Assembly: GCF_019655435.1 (NCBI RefSeq)
Contig: NZ_BPFH01000008.1
Coordinates: forward strand, 1 to 64,000
Origin: Jannaschia pagri
GTDB lineage: Bacteria > Pseudomonadota > Alphaproteobacteria > Rhodobacterales > Rhodobacteraceae
Direction: 5' to 3'
DNA: 64,000 bases
Positions 24,864 through 33,056 of the stretch are shown one piece after another. Below the pieces are notes generated by a model, which was not told the DNA's origin, did not search any database, and was given only the letters and a program-made list of their open reading frames with translations. The position numbers and the translations under genes are program-made. Position 1 is the stretch's first letter, and every line of letters starts with the position of its first letter.

Positions 24864-25441
24864 GGCTCGGGCTCCTTCGGCTGAGGTAGGGGCGGTGGTT
24901 TCTCGGTAGATATGGAGAGACAGGCTACGTTCAAACATCAGCACGGTTTCGTGACTGGCGTTGCCTGCCCTCGTGGGGTGTTTCGCGCCAAGTGAGTGTC
25001 ATTGCATCGGCGTGACGCCGGAATAGGCGTGCTAGAGAGAGCGCGCGGAGACCACTGTCGGAGGATCAGTCGGTCCCGCGCGCAACGGGGATACTGCTGC
25101 GCTGTACGGCCACCATTGATCGTTTCCATTAGATCAGGCCATGGCCGACGGTTCCGTCATACGACACACTTGGCATTAGCAGCAGCGGCGCGTGCTTTGC
25201 ATCATATCGCGTTGCCGCCTCGGTCCGGATCGACTGGATGAGGGCGGGACGCTACTGCCAGGGCTTGGCTTTGCCAGGTGACGACCCTGACGAACAGGTC
25301 CCATGTCTAGGCATTGGTAGATACCTGCCTAGGCGACCTGTTCGCCGAATGGGGTCCCGTCAAATCAAAGCGCCACCAAGGGCCGCACAACTGCCAGGGC
25401 ACGTCCCACCCTGTCGACCGGCCGAAACGCCAGCGCCACAC
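24864..25441. other. intergenic gap without recognisable gene
   Basis: About 580 bases between two leftward genes. Open frames are short and lack domain signatures or ribosome-binding sites. No tRNA, clear terminator or repeat was seen. The right part may carry the 3' untranslated region of the HAD-like gene and the left part the promoter of the dioxygenase-like gene. Confidence 0.4.
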
Positions 25442-26188
25442 TCACTGCGCCGCGGGAACGTATCGTCCGGCCAACGCCTTGGGAAGCTGCCCAGCCAGGG
25501 CCGGTCCGCCGGGACGATGGCGCAGGTCCCAAGCAACACAGGTCGCCAGGTCTTCGCGCAGGGTCGTGGACGCGGTCGCATCCGCAGACGACAAGTCCTC
25601 GGCGATCTTCACTTGGCCAGGCACCGCAAATGTGAAGAGACCGGCTGACCGGGCCGCCGCGATCCCGTCCGCAGTGGTTTCATAGGCAAACGCTTGGTCC
25701 GCCGTCGTCCCGATTGCGTCCAAGGCCACATCATAGAGATCCGGCGCTGGCTTGGCCGGGGCGCCGCAGTCCGCGCAGATCACCGCGTCAAATACCGTCG
25801 AAGCCCTGGACCCGAAAAGTGCGGCGAGGACCCGCAGCACGGTCTGGCGTTCCGCGCCGGACACGAAGGCGGGACGCAGCCGTTGCCGTCGGGCATCCAG
25901 CAAGCTGGCTTCCAGACCGGGCCGCAGGCTCAATTCCGCACTGTCGATGGCCTCCCGGAAGTGGTGCTCCAACCTGTCGGCCAGTTGCGCAATATCGGCG
26001 CCCAGTTGCGCCACGAGGACAGTGGGGCCCCCATAGCGCCCGTGCTCCTTGAGGATGGCTTGGTATTGATCCTGGCTCCAAAATAGATCCAGGCCCGCTT
26101 CGGCAAAGGTGTTGTTGAAGGCGTGACGCTCCAACGTGGTCAAATCCGTCAAAGCCCCCAATGATCCCAAAAGAACAGCTTTCATCAC
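25442..26188 (-). CDS. HAD-superfamily-like protein lacking catalytic aspartates
   Basis: A 248-residue protein with the layout of subfamily IA haloacid-dehalogenase-like hydrolases such as CbbY/phosphoglycolate phosphatase. The motif I position reads VLLGSLGALTDL instead of the usual FDxDGTL, so the nucleophile and acid/base aspartates are Gly and Leu. Motif II (AFVSGAERQT) and motif III lysine (KPAPDLYDVAL) are kept, while motif IV is YETTADGIAAARSAG without the acidic pair. It lies 93 bases downstream of the RND pump gene on the same strand. It is probably a non-canonical or inactive HAD protein; similar GS-G variants seem to occur in roseobacters (recall, unverified). Confidence 0.75.
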   Translation of the reverse strand: MMKAVLLGSLGALTDLTTLERHAFNNTFAEAGLDLFWSQDQYQAILKEHGRYGGPTVLVAQLGADIAQLADRLEHHFREAIDSAELSLRPGLEASLLDARRQRLRPAFVSGAERQTVLRVLAALFGSRASTVFDAVICADCGAPAKPAPDLYDVALDAIGTTADQAFAYETTADGIAAARSAGLFTFAVPGQVKIAEDLSSADATASTTLREDLATCVAWDLRHRPGGPALAGQLPKALAGRYVPAAQ

Positions 26189-26281
26189 AAATCCCTCCTG
26201 ATGTTATTTACGCGTTGCGGCCCGTTCCGTTGAAGATGGGGCGTGCCATGGCCGCTCGCCAGATGTGCGCGGCCCTCGGCA

Positions 26282-29200
26282 TCATTCCGCCGCCACCCGC
26301 AGCGGTGGTTGGTCTGGGCCGGTCTGAGAGTCCTTTGGTTCGGCGTCTTTGGGTCCGGCGTCGCGCCCAGCCTGTTCTGCCCGTCGCTCCGCCCGCAAAT
26401 AGGTGTGGTACAATACTGGCACGCCCAGCAGCGTCAGGACCGTTGCGAAGGCCAAACCGCCCATGATCGTCACCGCCATGGCCGCGAAAAAGCTATCGCC
26501 CAGCAAGGGGACCATCCCGAGGATCGTCGTCGCCGCCGCCAGGACCACCGGTCTGAGACGGGAGGTCGAGGCTTCGATCACCGCCTTGGACTGTGGCAGG
26601 CCATCCGCCTTTTGCGCGTCGATCTCTTCCACAAGGACAATGGCGTTCTTGATAAGCATCCCGGACAGGGACAGCAGCCCGAGCAAGGCGGTGAAGCTGA
26701 AGGGAAGGCCGGTCACGGTCAATCCGATCGCGACCCCGTTCACCGCCATGGGCACGATGGTCCAGATCACCGCCGTTTGCCGCAGTTTCCCGAACAGCAG
26801 GATGGTAATCAGCAGCATGATCCCAAAGCTCAGCGGCATTTGCTTGCCCAAGCTGGCCTGAGCCTCGCCCGCGCTCTCGAACTCACCGCCCCAGGCCAGG
26901 GAGTAGCCCTGCGGCAGGTCGATGGCCTCAATGAGCGGGCGGACCGTGCCAAAGACCTGTGGCGGGGTCAGGCCGTCGATCACATTGGCCTGCACCGTGA
27001 TCGTCGGCACGCGGTTGCGGCGTTCGATCAACGTGTCCCGGGACAGCACCTCAAAGCCGTCGATGGCTTGGGCCAGGGGCACATAGGTTTGGGCAGCGGG
27101 GGACCAGACCGGCTGGTCCAGCAGGACGCCTTCTGCCCCGTCGCCTGCCTGGTCCGCGCGGACGATGATGTCGATCTGACGCTCCCGCTCGCGGTAGGTG
27201 CCAGCCGGAACGCCGTCGGTGACCAGGGCAATGGCCGTTGCGACGTCTGCGCGTTGGATCCCGGCGGCCAGGGCTCGGTCCTCGGCGTAGATGGGGCGCG
27301 TCACGACCTCCCGTTGGTGCCAATCCGTCGTTTCGGTGTGCAACTCCGGCACGTCCCGCAAGATCGCCTGGGCCTGCTGGGCCAGGTCACGCAGAACGTT
27401 GGCGTCCGGTCCAGAAAAGCGCGCCTCGATATCCGCAGGCACGGGCGGGCCATAGATGATGCGCTTGGTCGTCACCTGTGACTGGGGCAGGGCGCGCGCC
27501 GCGAATAGGTCCAGATCCGCCCGCAGGGCCGGGATCGCCTCGATGCTGGCGGCGCGGATGACCAACTCACCATAGGACGGCTCCGGCGCTTCGGGCTCAT
27601 AGGTCAGGATGAAGCGCGTCAGGCCACGCCCCACGCTTGTCGTGACGGCCTCCACATCGTCGCGCGCCAAGAGCCAGTCTTCGAGGACGGTCATTTGCTC
27701 TGCCGTGGCGTCGATGGCCGTGCCTTGGGCCGCCTTCAGCTCCAGATAGAACAGCGGCGTTGTGGCGGGCGGAAAGAACTGCTGTTTGACCCCGCCCATG
27801 AGCCCGACGCAGGCCACGGTCGTCCCGATAAGGGCCACGATGACCAACCACCGGACGCGCAGCGCCCCGCGAACCAGCCAGCGATAGGCCCCAAAGAGAC
27901 GACCACCGTAAGCATCTTCGCCCTCGGCCAAGCCGCCGCGTTGAAAGATGTAGGACGCGAGCAGGGGCGTGACGGTGACCGCAAACAGCCATGACAGCAT
28001 CAGCGACAGCCCGATGACCGCAAAGAGCGAAAACAGAAACTCGCCGGAGGCATCGGGGCTGAGCCCAATCCCCGCGAAGGCCATGATCCCGATCACTGTG
28101 GCGCCAAACAGGGGAATGCCCGTCCGGCCCACGGCCTCCTCTGCGGCGTCGGAGGCCGTGTCGCCACGCCGCATCCTCTGCTGCATGGCTTCCGCGACCA
28201 CGATGGCGTTGTCCACGAGCATACCCATCGCGATGATCAGCGCGCCGAGGGAAATCCGCTCCACCTTGATGTCAAAGAGGTACATGGCAAAGAAGGTGGC
28301 CGTGACCGTCAGCAGTAGAGACAGCCCCACGACCGCCGCGGCCCGAAGGCCCATAAACAGGGCCAGAACAGCGATCACGACGGCGACCGACAGACCGAGC
28401 GAGGTCAGAAACCCTGTCGACGCCTCATCGACGACGCGGTGTTGTTGGTAAACAGGCTCCACTGTGACGCCGACGGGCAGCCGCTCCATCGCGTCGGCCA
28501 GTTTGGCCTCGATGCGGTCGCCAACGGTCACGATGTTGAGCGATTGCAACCCCGCGACGCCCAGGGTGAACGCTTCGACACCATTGTGGCGGATAATGTG
28601 CGATGGATCGTCGACCCGCTGTCGGGACACCTCTGCCAGGTCCCTTAGATTGACGATCCCACTGTCGATCCCAAACGGAATCGCTGCGATGTCGCTTAAG
28701 CTGTCGTCGGCGATGGGGGGCGCAATCCGCTGCTGACGGTCCGAGACGGTCGCCGTGCCGGTGGGCACCACATCGGTTGCGGTGGCAATGGCGTTCAAGA
28801 TGCTGTCGGGCGCAATGCCCGCTTGGGCCAAAACGCGGTTGTCCAAATCCACGAAGATAGCCTCTTCGGGCAGGCCCAGGATCTCTGCGTTGGCCACACC
28901 GTTTACGGCCAGAACCTCGCGCCGAAGAAAGGTTGCGATTTCGTGGATATCGGCATCGGAGTACCCCGGCGCTGACACCGCGTAGTAGAGGCCGTAGACA
29001 TCGCCAAAGTCATCATTCACCGATGGTGGCAAGGCGCCCGCTGGCAGCCGTCCGCTGGCGTTCTGCACCCGGTCGCGCAGATCGTCCCAGACTTGGGGCA
29101 AATCTCCGCCATCGTAGCGGTCCTTGGCCTCCACCTCGATCACCGACAGACCAGGCGCATTGCGCGAGGTGATCTTTTTGACCTCGTCCATCTGCTGGAT

Positions 29201-29419
29201 TTCCGTCTCCAGCACTTCGGAGACTTCGGTAGCCACCTCCGCCGCCGTGGCCCCGGGATAAGGCGTGATGACGAGGGCCGATTTCAGTGTAAACGTCGGA
29301 TCTTCGAGTTTGCCCACGGCCATATAGCCAAAGGCCCCACCAAACAGCGCGAACAGGATCAGGAGCCATCCGTACAGGGGTCGCGTCACGGACAGGCGGG
29401 CCAGGGTTTTCATCATCAC
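26282..29419 (-). CDS. RND efflux permease (AcrB/HAE1 family), system 1
   Basis: A 1045-residue inner-membrane drug/proton antiporter of the RND superfamily with 12 predicted helices in two halves separated by two large periplasmic loops. The N-terminal region reads RLSVTRPLYGWLLILFALFGG, and the proton-relay helix is MGMLVDNAIVVAEAM, with Asp-Asn where AcrB has Asp-Asp. The C-terminal half has FSFTALLGLLSLSGMLIKNAIVL. It overlaps the adaptor gene upstream by four bases. No outer-membrane channel gene is present, so it must share one. The substrate is unknown. Confidence 0.9.
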   Translation of the reverse strand: MMMKTLARLSVTRPLYGWLLILFALFGGAFGYMAVGKLEDPTFTLKSALVITPYPGATAAEVATEVSEVLETEIQQMDEVKKITSRNAPGLSVIEVEAKDRYDGGDLPQVWDDLRDRVQNASGRLPAGALPPSVNDDFGDVYGLYYAVSAPGYSDADIHEIATFLRREVLAVNGVANAEILGLPEEAIFVDLDNRVLAQAGIAPDSILNAIATATDVVPTGTATVSDRQQRIAPPIADDSLSDIAAIPFGIDSGIVNLRDLAEVSRQRVDDPSHIIRHNGVEAFTLGVAGLQSLNIVTVGDRIEAKLADAMERLPVGVTVEPVYQQHRVVDEASTGFLTSLGLSVAVVIAVLALFMGLRAAAVVGLSLLLTVTATFFAMYLFDIKVERISLGALIIAMGMLVDNAIVVAEAMQQRMRRGDTASDAAEEAVGRTGIPLFGATVIGIMAFAGIGLSPDASGEFLFSLFAVIGLSLMLSWLFAVTVTPLLASYIFQRGGLAEGEDAYGGRLFGAYRWLVRGALRVRWLVIVALIGTTVACVGLMGGVKQQFFPPATTPLFYLELKAAQGTAIDATAEQMTVLEDWLLARDDVEAVTTSVGRGLTRFILTYEPEAPEPSYGELVIRAASIEAIPALRADLDLFAARALPQSQVTTKRIIYGPPVPADIEARFSGPDANVLRDLAQQAQAILRDVPELHTETTDWHQREVVTRPIYAEDRALAAGIQRADVATAIALVTDGVPAGTYRERERQIDIIVRADQAGDGAEGVLLDQPVWSPAAQTYVPLAQAIDGFEVLSRDTLIERRNRVPTITVQANVIDGLTPPQVFGTVRPLIEAIDLPQGYSLAWGGEFESAGEAQASLGKQMPLSFGIMLLITILLFGKLRQTAVIWTIVPMAVNGVAIGLTVTGLPFSFTALLGLLSLSGMLIKNAIVLVEEIDAQKADGLPQSKAVIEASTSRLRPVVLAAATTILGMVPLLGDSFFAAMAVTIMGGLAFATVLTLLGVPVLYHTYLRAERRAEQAGRDAGPKDAEPKDSQTGPDQPPLRVAAE

Positions 29420-30480
29420 CGTTCCTCCACCACGAGACCGTCATAAGCGCGCACGCGCTCGCCCTCTTCCAGGAGGTGCCCACCGGCGGCGATGATGCGC
29501 GCATCCTCGGGCAGGCCCGCGACAGCCAGTGTGACCCCATCGGGTGAGCTGACCTGGACCTGGGCCGCGCGGGCCACGCCGGTGCCATCGCCTTCGGGGG
29601 CGAAGATCATCACCTCAAATCCCCGGTCCGACCGGCCCAGAATTGCTGAGGCGGGTAGGATCTGGCCCGCCTCCCGAACCGGCATTCTGGCGGTCACTTC
29701 CATCGTTGCGCCGGGCAGCAGACCGGCGGCCCTGTCCTGCGGCACCTGCAGCGCGAGGCGGAAGGACTGCCCGACCTGTCCCGTCTGCGCCTCGAAATCC
29801 CGCAGCGTCAAAGGCACATCCGAGCCGTCGGGCAGGGTTCCGGTAAAGGTCAGCGCCTCGACACCGCCAGCCCGTAACAGGACCCGTTCGGGGAGGTCGA
29901 TCTCCACCCGGATCTCACTCAGATCATGGAGGGCCGCGATGGGCTGGCCCTGTTCGACATTGGTAAAGACGGCGGCCAGACGTTCCGCCACAAGCCCATC
30001 GAACGGCGCGTAAAGGGTGGCATCTGCCAGGGCCTTCCGCGCGTCGCGCAGGGCCACATCGGCCAGGTCCCGCGCGGTCCGCGCGTCTTCGGCCCGGACG
30101 TCCGCGGCGACGTTACGTTCGGCCAAGACCGCCAGCCGGTCGGCATCGCGCGTGGCCTGGGCCAGGGTCAGCTCCGCCCGTTCCACGGCGCGTTCCAGCG
30201 GCTCTGGGTCCAGACGCGCGATCACGTCGCCTTGGGACAGACGCGCGCCCTCGGCCACGTCCAACGCCACCATGCGCCCGCCGATTTCAAAGGATAGACG
30301 GGCAGTTTCCCGTGCGGCGATGCGCCCAAAGAAGACACGGTCCCGCGTCTCCGCCGCCCCCAAGGGTTCGACCAAGCGAACGGACCTGAGCGGCGCCGGG
30401 TCGCCCGACGGCAAAAGATCCTGCGACGCGATCGGACTGGCGGACAGGGCGAGAAGGAGGCTGGACAAGACAATGCGCAC
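29416..30480 (-). CDS. RND periplasmic adaptor (membrane fusion protein), system 1
   Basis: A 354-residue adaptor. A signal peptide (VLSSLLLALSASPIAS) is followed by barrel and lipoyl-like halves (ISFEIGGRMVALDVAEGARLSQGD; VEQGQPIAAL) flanking a coiled-coil hairpin (about 95-150). I chose the GTG at 30480, which has an AAGAGG ribosome-binding site; the upstream frame lies inside the divergent tetR gene. It is transcribed away from that tetR gene, whose operator-like repeat lies about 50 bases before this start. Confidence 0.85.
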   Translation of the reverse strand: MRIVLSSLLLALSASPIASQDLLPSGDPAPLRSVRLVEPLGAAETRDRVFFGRIAARETARLSFEIGGRMVALDVAEGARLSQGDVIARLDPEPLERAVERAELTLAQATRDADRLAVLAERNVAADVRAEDARTARDLADVALRDARKALADATLYAPFDGLVAERLAAVFTNVEQGQPIAALHDLSEIRVEIDLPERVLLRAGGVEALTFTGTLPDGSDVPLTLRDFEAQTGQVGQSFRLALQVPQDRAAGLLPGATMEVTARMPVREAGQILPASAILGRSDRGFEVMIFAPEGDGTGVARAAQVQVSSPDGVTLAVAGLPEDARIIAAGGHLLEEGERVRAYDGLVVEER

Positions 30481-30522
30481 GGGGGACCTCTTGACGGAGA
30501 CGGATGTTAGACAGACATACCA

Positions 30523-30536
30523 ACCGAACGGTCGGT
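30523..30536. promoter_or_regulatory. TetR-type operator between adaptor 1 and tetR 1
   Basis: ACCGA (30523-30527) and TCGGT (30532-30536) form an inverted repeat with a four-base spacer inside ACCAACCGAACGGTCGGTGG. The ACCGACCGGTCGGT-like pattern is common for TetR/AcrR repressors that control RND pumps. It lies between divergent genes, so one site could control both. Confidence 0.6.
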
Positions 30537-30563
30537 GGGTTAGAGCGCGATATGGGGTGGCAG

Positions 30564-31193
30564 ATGTCTGAGTCAAATGCCGAGACGGCAGAAAAGTTCG
30601 ACGGCAGGCGGCAAGAGATTGCCCAAATCGCCTTGGCCGTCTTTCTGAATAAAGGGTACGCCGGGGCCTCCATGGCGCAGGTCGCGCGCGAGGCGGGGAT
30701 CCATAAGTCCTCGCTCTACCATCACTTTTCTTCGAAAGAAGCGATGTTCCTGGCCGCCCTGACCAGCGATACGGCAACCCTTTTGGAAACGGTCGATCGC
30801 CTTGCCGCAGCCGAGGGGCCTGGGGCCGATGCGCGCTTTCTGGAGGCGCTTGGCGTCTATTTTGACGTCATGCGCGGCTCATCAATCGGTGCGTTGTCCA
30901 CGGTGATCGCCGAAACCGCGCGCCAGGTCCCCGAGGTCTCGGTGGGGTTCCACACCGGGTTTATCGCGCGGTTTCGTCGGACGGCTCAGGTTCTGTATGG
31001 CGAGGCCGTCGCGCAAGGCAGCCGAAGACCTTTGCGCGAAGGGACCATCGAGCGGATCATCTTTGGCCCGTTGCTTGCGGATGCCATGGAGGACCTGATG
31101 ATGGACGGTGTGCCCGCCGAAGACGTGGAAACCTTCGCAACCCGCGACAAGGCGACGTTTATTGCAATGATTGATGAACTGACTGCGGCCTAG
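30564..31193 (+). CDS. TetR/AcrR-family regulator 1
   Basis: A 209-residue regulator divergent from RND system 1. The helix-turn-helix reads ASMAQVAREAGIHKSSLYHHFSSKEAMF (residues about 35-62). The C-terminal ligand-binding domain has the TetR_C_24-like MRGSSIGALSTVIAETAR region. I chose the ATG at 30564, with GGGGTGG before it; an in-frame ATG at 30552 is possible. The gene ends tail to tail with the second tetR, the stop codons overlapping by four bases. It probably represses the adjacent pump. Confidence 0.85.
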   Translation: MSESNAETAEKFDGRRQEIAQIALAVFLNKGYAGASMAQVAREAGIHKSSLYHHFSSKEAMFLAALTSDTATLLETVDRLAAAEGPGADARFLEALGVYFDVMRGSSIGALSTVIAETARQVPEVSVGFHTGFIARFRRTAQVLYGEAVAQGSRRPLREGTIERIIFGPLLADAMEDLMMDGVPAEDVETFATRDKATFIAMIDELTAA

Positions 31194-31810
31194 CCCGCCG
31201 CACGCGGGCCCAGGATCGACCGGCCCACCATATCCAACAGCCGATCTTCGGGCACTGGCATTTCCAGGGTTTCCAGCTTGCTGTCGATGACAAGGAAGCT
31301 GTGGCCATGGACAAAGGTCCAAAGCGCATAGGACTTCAGCCCCGCCTCCGGCGTCTCCGGCGCTAGGCCCAAGTGTTCCGCCACAGCGCGCCGCACGACA
31401 CCCAGCGAGGCCTGCCCCTTCCGCAGCAGGTCTTCGTCCTGGCCATGGCCTTCGGTCAGGCCGAACATGGTGCGAAAGACACCGGGCTCATGGCGGGCGA
31501 AATCGATATAGGCCTGCCCGATCGCGCTGACCCGCGCGATGGTATCGTCGGGGTAGGCATCGGATGCGGCTTGCATGGCGCCCTGCAGCCGATCCATCGC
31601 CAGATCCACCACGCCGCGCAGAATATCGGTCCGATCCGCAAAGTGGCGGTAGGGCGCCGCTGTGCTCACGCCCGCCAGACGGCAGGCCTCTGAAATGGAG
31701 AATCCATCGGGGCCGCTGATCTCAATCAATTGGCGCACGGCTTCCAGCAACTGCCCGCGCAGGTCCCCGTGATGATATTTCTTTTTACTTTCTATCAGGG
31801 GTTTAGGCAT
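31190..31810 (-). CDS. TetR-family regulator 2 with WHG-type domain
   Basis: A 206-residue regulator beginning with a lysine-rich segment ESKKKYHHGDLRGQLL, characteristic of the YHHGDLR subgroup of TetR proteins that have a WHG C-terminal domain. The helix-turn-helix is FSISEACRLAGVSTAAPYRHFADRTDI, and the C-terminal part contains ALWTFVHGHSFLV. It is convergent with tetR 1 and divergent from RND system 2. A long nested palindrome lies in the intergenic region upstream. Confidence 0.88.
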   Translation of the reverse strand: MPKPLIESKKKYHHGDLRGQLLEAVRQLIEISGPDGFSISEACRLAGVSTAAPYRHFADRTDILRGVVDLAMDRLQGAMQAASDAYPDDTIARVSAIGQAYIDFARHEPGVFRTMFGLTEGHGQDEDLLRKGQASLGVVRRAVAEHLGLAPETPEAGLKSYALWTFVHGHSFLVIDSKLETLEMPVPEDRLLDMVGRSILGPRAAG

Positions 31811-31847
31811 GTTTTCCCGCTGAGGTCCTCTGGTTCTGTTTGACTGT

Positions 31848-31881
31848 GTTAGAGTCTCTTACATATGTAAGCAACACTAAC
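31848..31881. promoter_or_regulatory. nested palindrome between tetR 2 and RND system 2
   Basis: CTTACATATGTAAG (31858-31871) is a perfect 14-base palindrome. Around it, GTTAG (31848-31852) and CTAAC (31877-31881) are exact inverted arms sharing the same centre, with five-base spacers. The whole 34-base element has two-fold symmetry and lies between divergent tetR 2 and adaptor 2. It is a strong candidate operator for one or two dimers of the regulator. Confidence 0.75.
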
Positions 31882-31898
31882 TTAGAAAGGGGCGGCCC

Positions 31899-33056
31899 AT
31901 GGCGCAGTCACGACCATCACTCCCGCGACGGATGTTGTCCGCAGCGCTGCGGACCTTCGTTACGTTGATTGTGGTGGCCGTGGCGGTTGCCGCGGGCATC
32001 GTTGGATATGGCGCGCTGGCAACGCGGGCCGCCGCGGTGGATGAGCCTGCGGTGCTGCCGCCGACCTCGGTTCGCGTAGCCTCCCTCACCGTGCAGGACA
32101 CCTACCTGGTGACGCGTGAGGTGTCCGGTCAGGTGGAGGCGCCGCAGCAGGTGGCCCTGGCCCTGGAATTGGGGGGCACCTTAGCTGAGGTCGCCGTGCG
32201 CGAGGGGGATACCCTGGCCGCAGGGGACGTGGTCGCCCGGGCTGACATTCGGGCGTTGACCGCTGAACGTGCCCGCATCCAGGCCGGTGGCGACGCCATC
32301 CGAGCGGAGTTGGACCTGGCCCAACGGACCAACGCGCGCCAAACGGAATTGCGGAGCAGGGGGTTCGCCACGGACCAGCGGGTTGATGATACGTCGTTGA
32401 CCGTTGCCCGACTGGAGGCGCGCCTGGCCGAAGTTGAGGCCGGGCTGGAGGCCATCGACGTCTCCCTCTCCAAGGCGGAGGTCCGCGCGCCGTTCGCGGG
32501 AACGGTGGGCGCGCGTCTCATGGACGTGGGCGCCGTGGCCGGGCCTGGCGCACCGATTGTTACCCTCTTGGAAGCGGGCGCCCAAAGGTTTCGCGTCGGG
32601 CTGCCGCCCGATTTGGCGGCCAACGTGTCCCTGGGCGATGAGGCCGAAATCTCCGTTGCGGGCCATACGATTTCGGGTCGTTTGACGCGGTTGAGCCCGG
32701 ACTTGGACCCCGCCACCCGCAGCCGGACCGCGCTGTTTGAAGTGACTTCATCCGATGTGACGCTGGCGGCTGGCGCCACGGGGCAGATCGCCGTGACCCA
32801 AACTCTGGCGGGGCAGGGCGCCTGGGTGCCCCTGTCGGCGCTGCGGCCGGGTCCAGGTGGGAGTTGGACGCTGCTGACGGTTGAAGATGCGCGCGTTACT
32901 GTCGAGGCGGCGACGGTTCTGCATCTCAGCGGAGATCGGGCCTACATCCGAGGCACTTTTGCGGATGGGACCGACTACATTCCGGACGGGGGCCACCGCG
33001 TCGTTCCCGGCCAAACCGTGGCCCCGCAGTCGGAGGTGATCGCATGGGCGCGCTGA
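31899..33056 (+). CDS. RND periplasmic adaptor, system 2
   Basis: A 385-residue membrane fusion protein with an N-terminal membrane anchor (FVTLIVVAVAVAAGIVGYGAL). The lipoyl-like halves ALELGGTLAEVAVREGDTLAAGD and APFAGTVGARLMDVGAVAGPGAP surround a coiled-coil hairpin (about 125-190), and a beta-barrel region follows. The start is preceded by AGAAAGGGG. Its 3' end overlaps the permease gene by 13 bases. Confidence 0.88.
   Translation: MAQSRPSLPRRMLSAALRTFVTLIVVAVAVAAGIVGYGALATRAAAVDEPAVLPPTSVRVASLTVQDTYLVTREVSGQVEAPQQVALALELGGTLAEVAVREGDTLAAGDVVARADIRALTAERARIQAGGDAIRAELDLAQRTNARQTELRSRGFATDQRVDDTSLTVARLEARLAEVEAGLEAIDVSLSKAEVRAPFAGTVGARLMDVGAVAGPGAPIVTLLEAGAQRFRVGLPPDLAANVSLGDEAEISVAGHTISGRLTRLSPDLDPATRSRTALFEVTSSDVTLAAGATGQIAVTQTLAGQGAWVPLSALRPGPGGSWTLLTVEDARVTVEAATVLHLSGDRAYIRGTFADGTDYIPDGGHRVVPGQTVAPQSEVIAWAR

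Noticed and set aside
30481-30777. Upstream extension of RND adaptor 1
   Set aside because: It would cover the operator region and the start of the divergent tetR gene; the GTG at 30480 gives a signal peptide directly.
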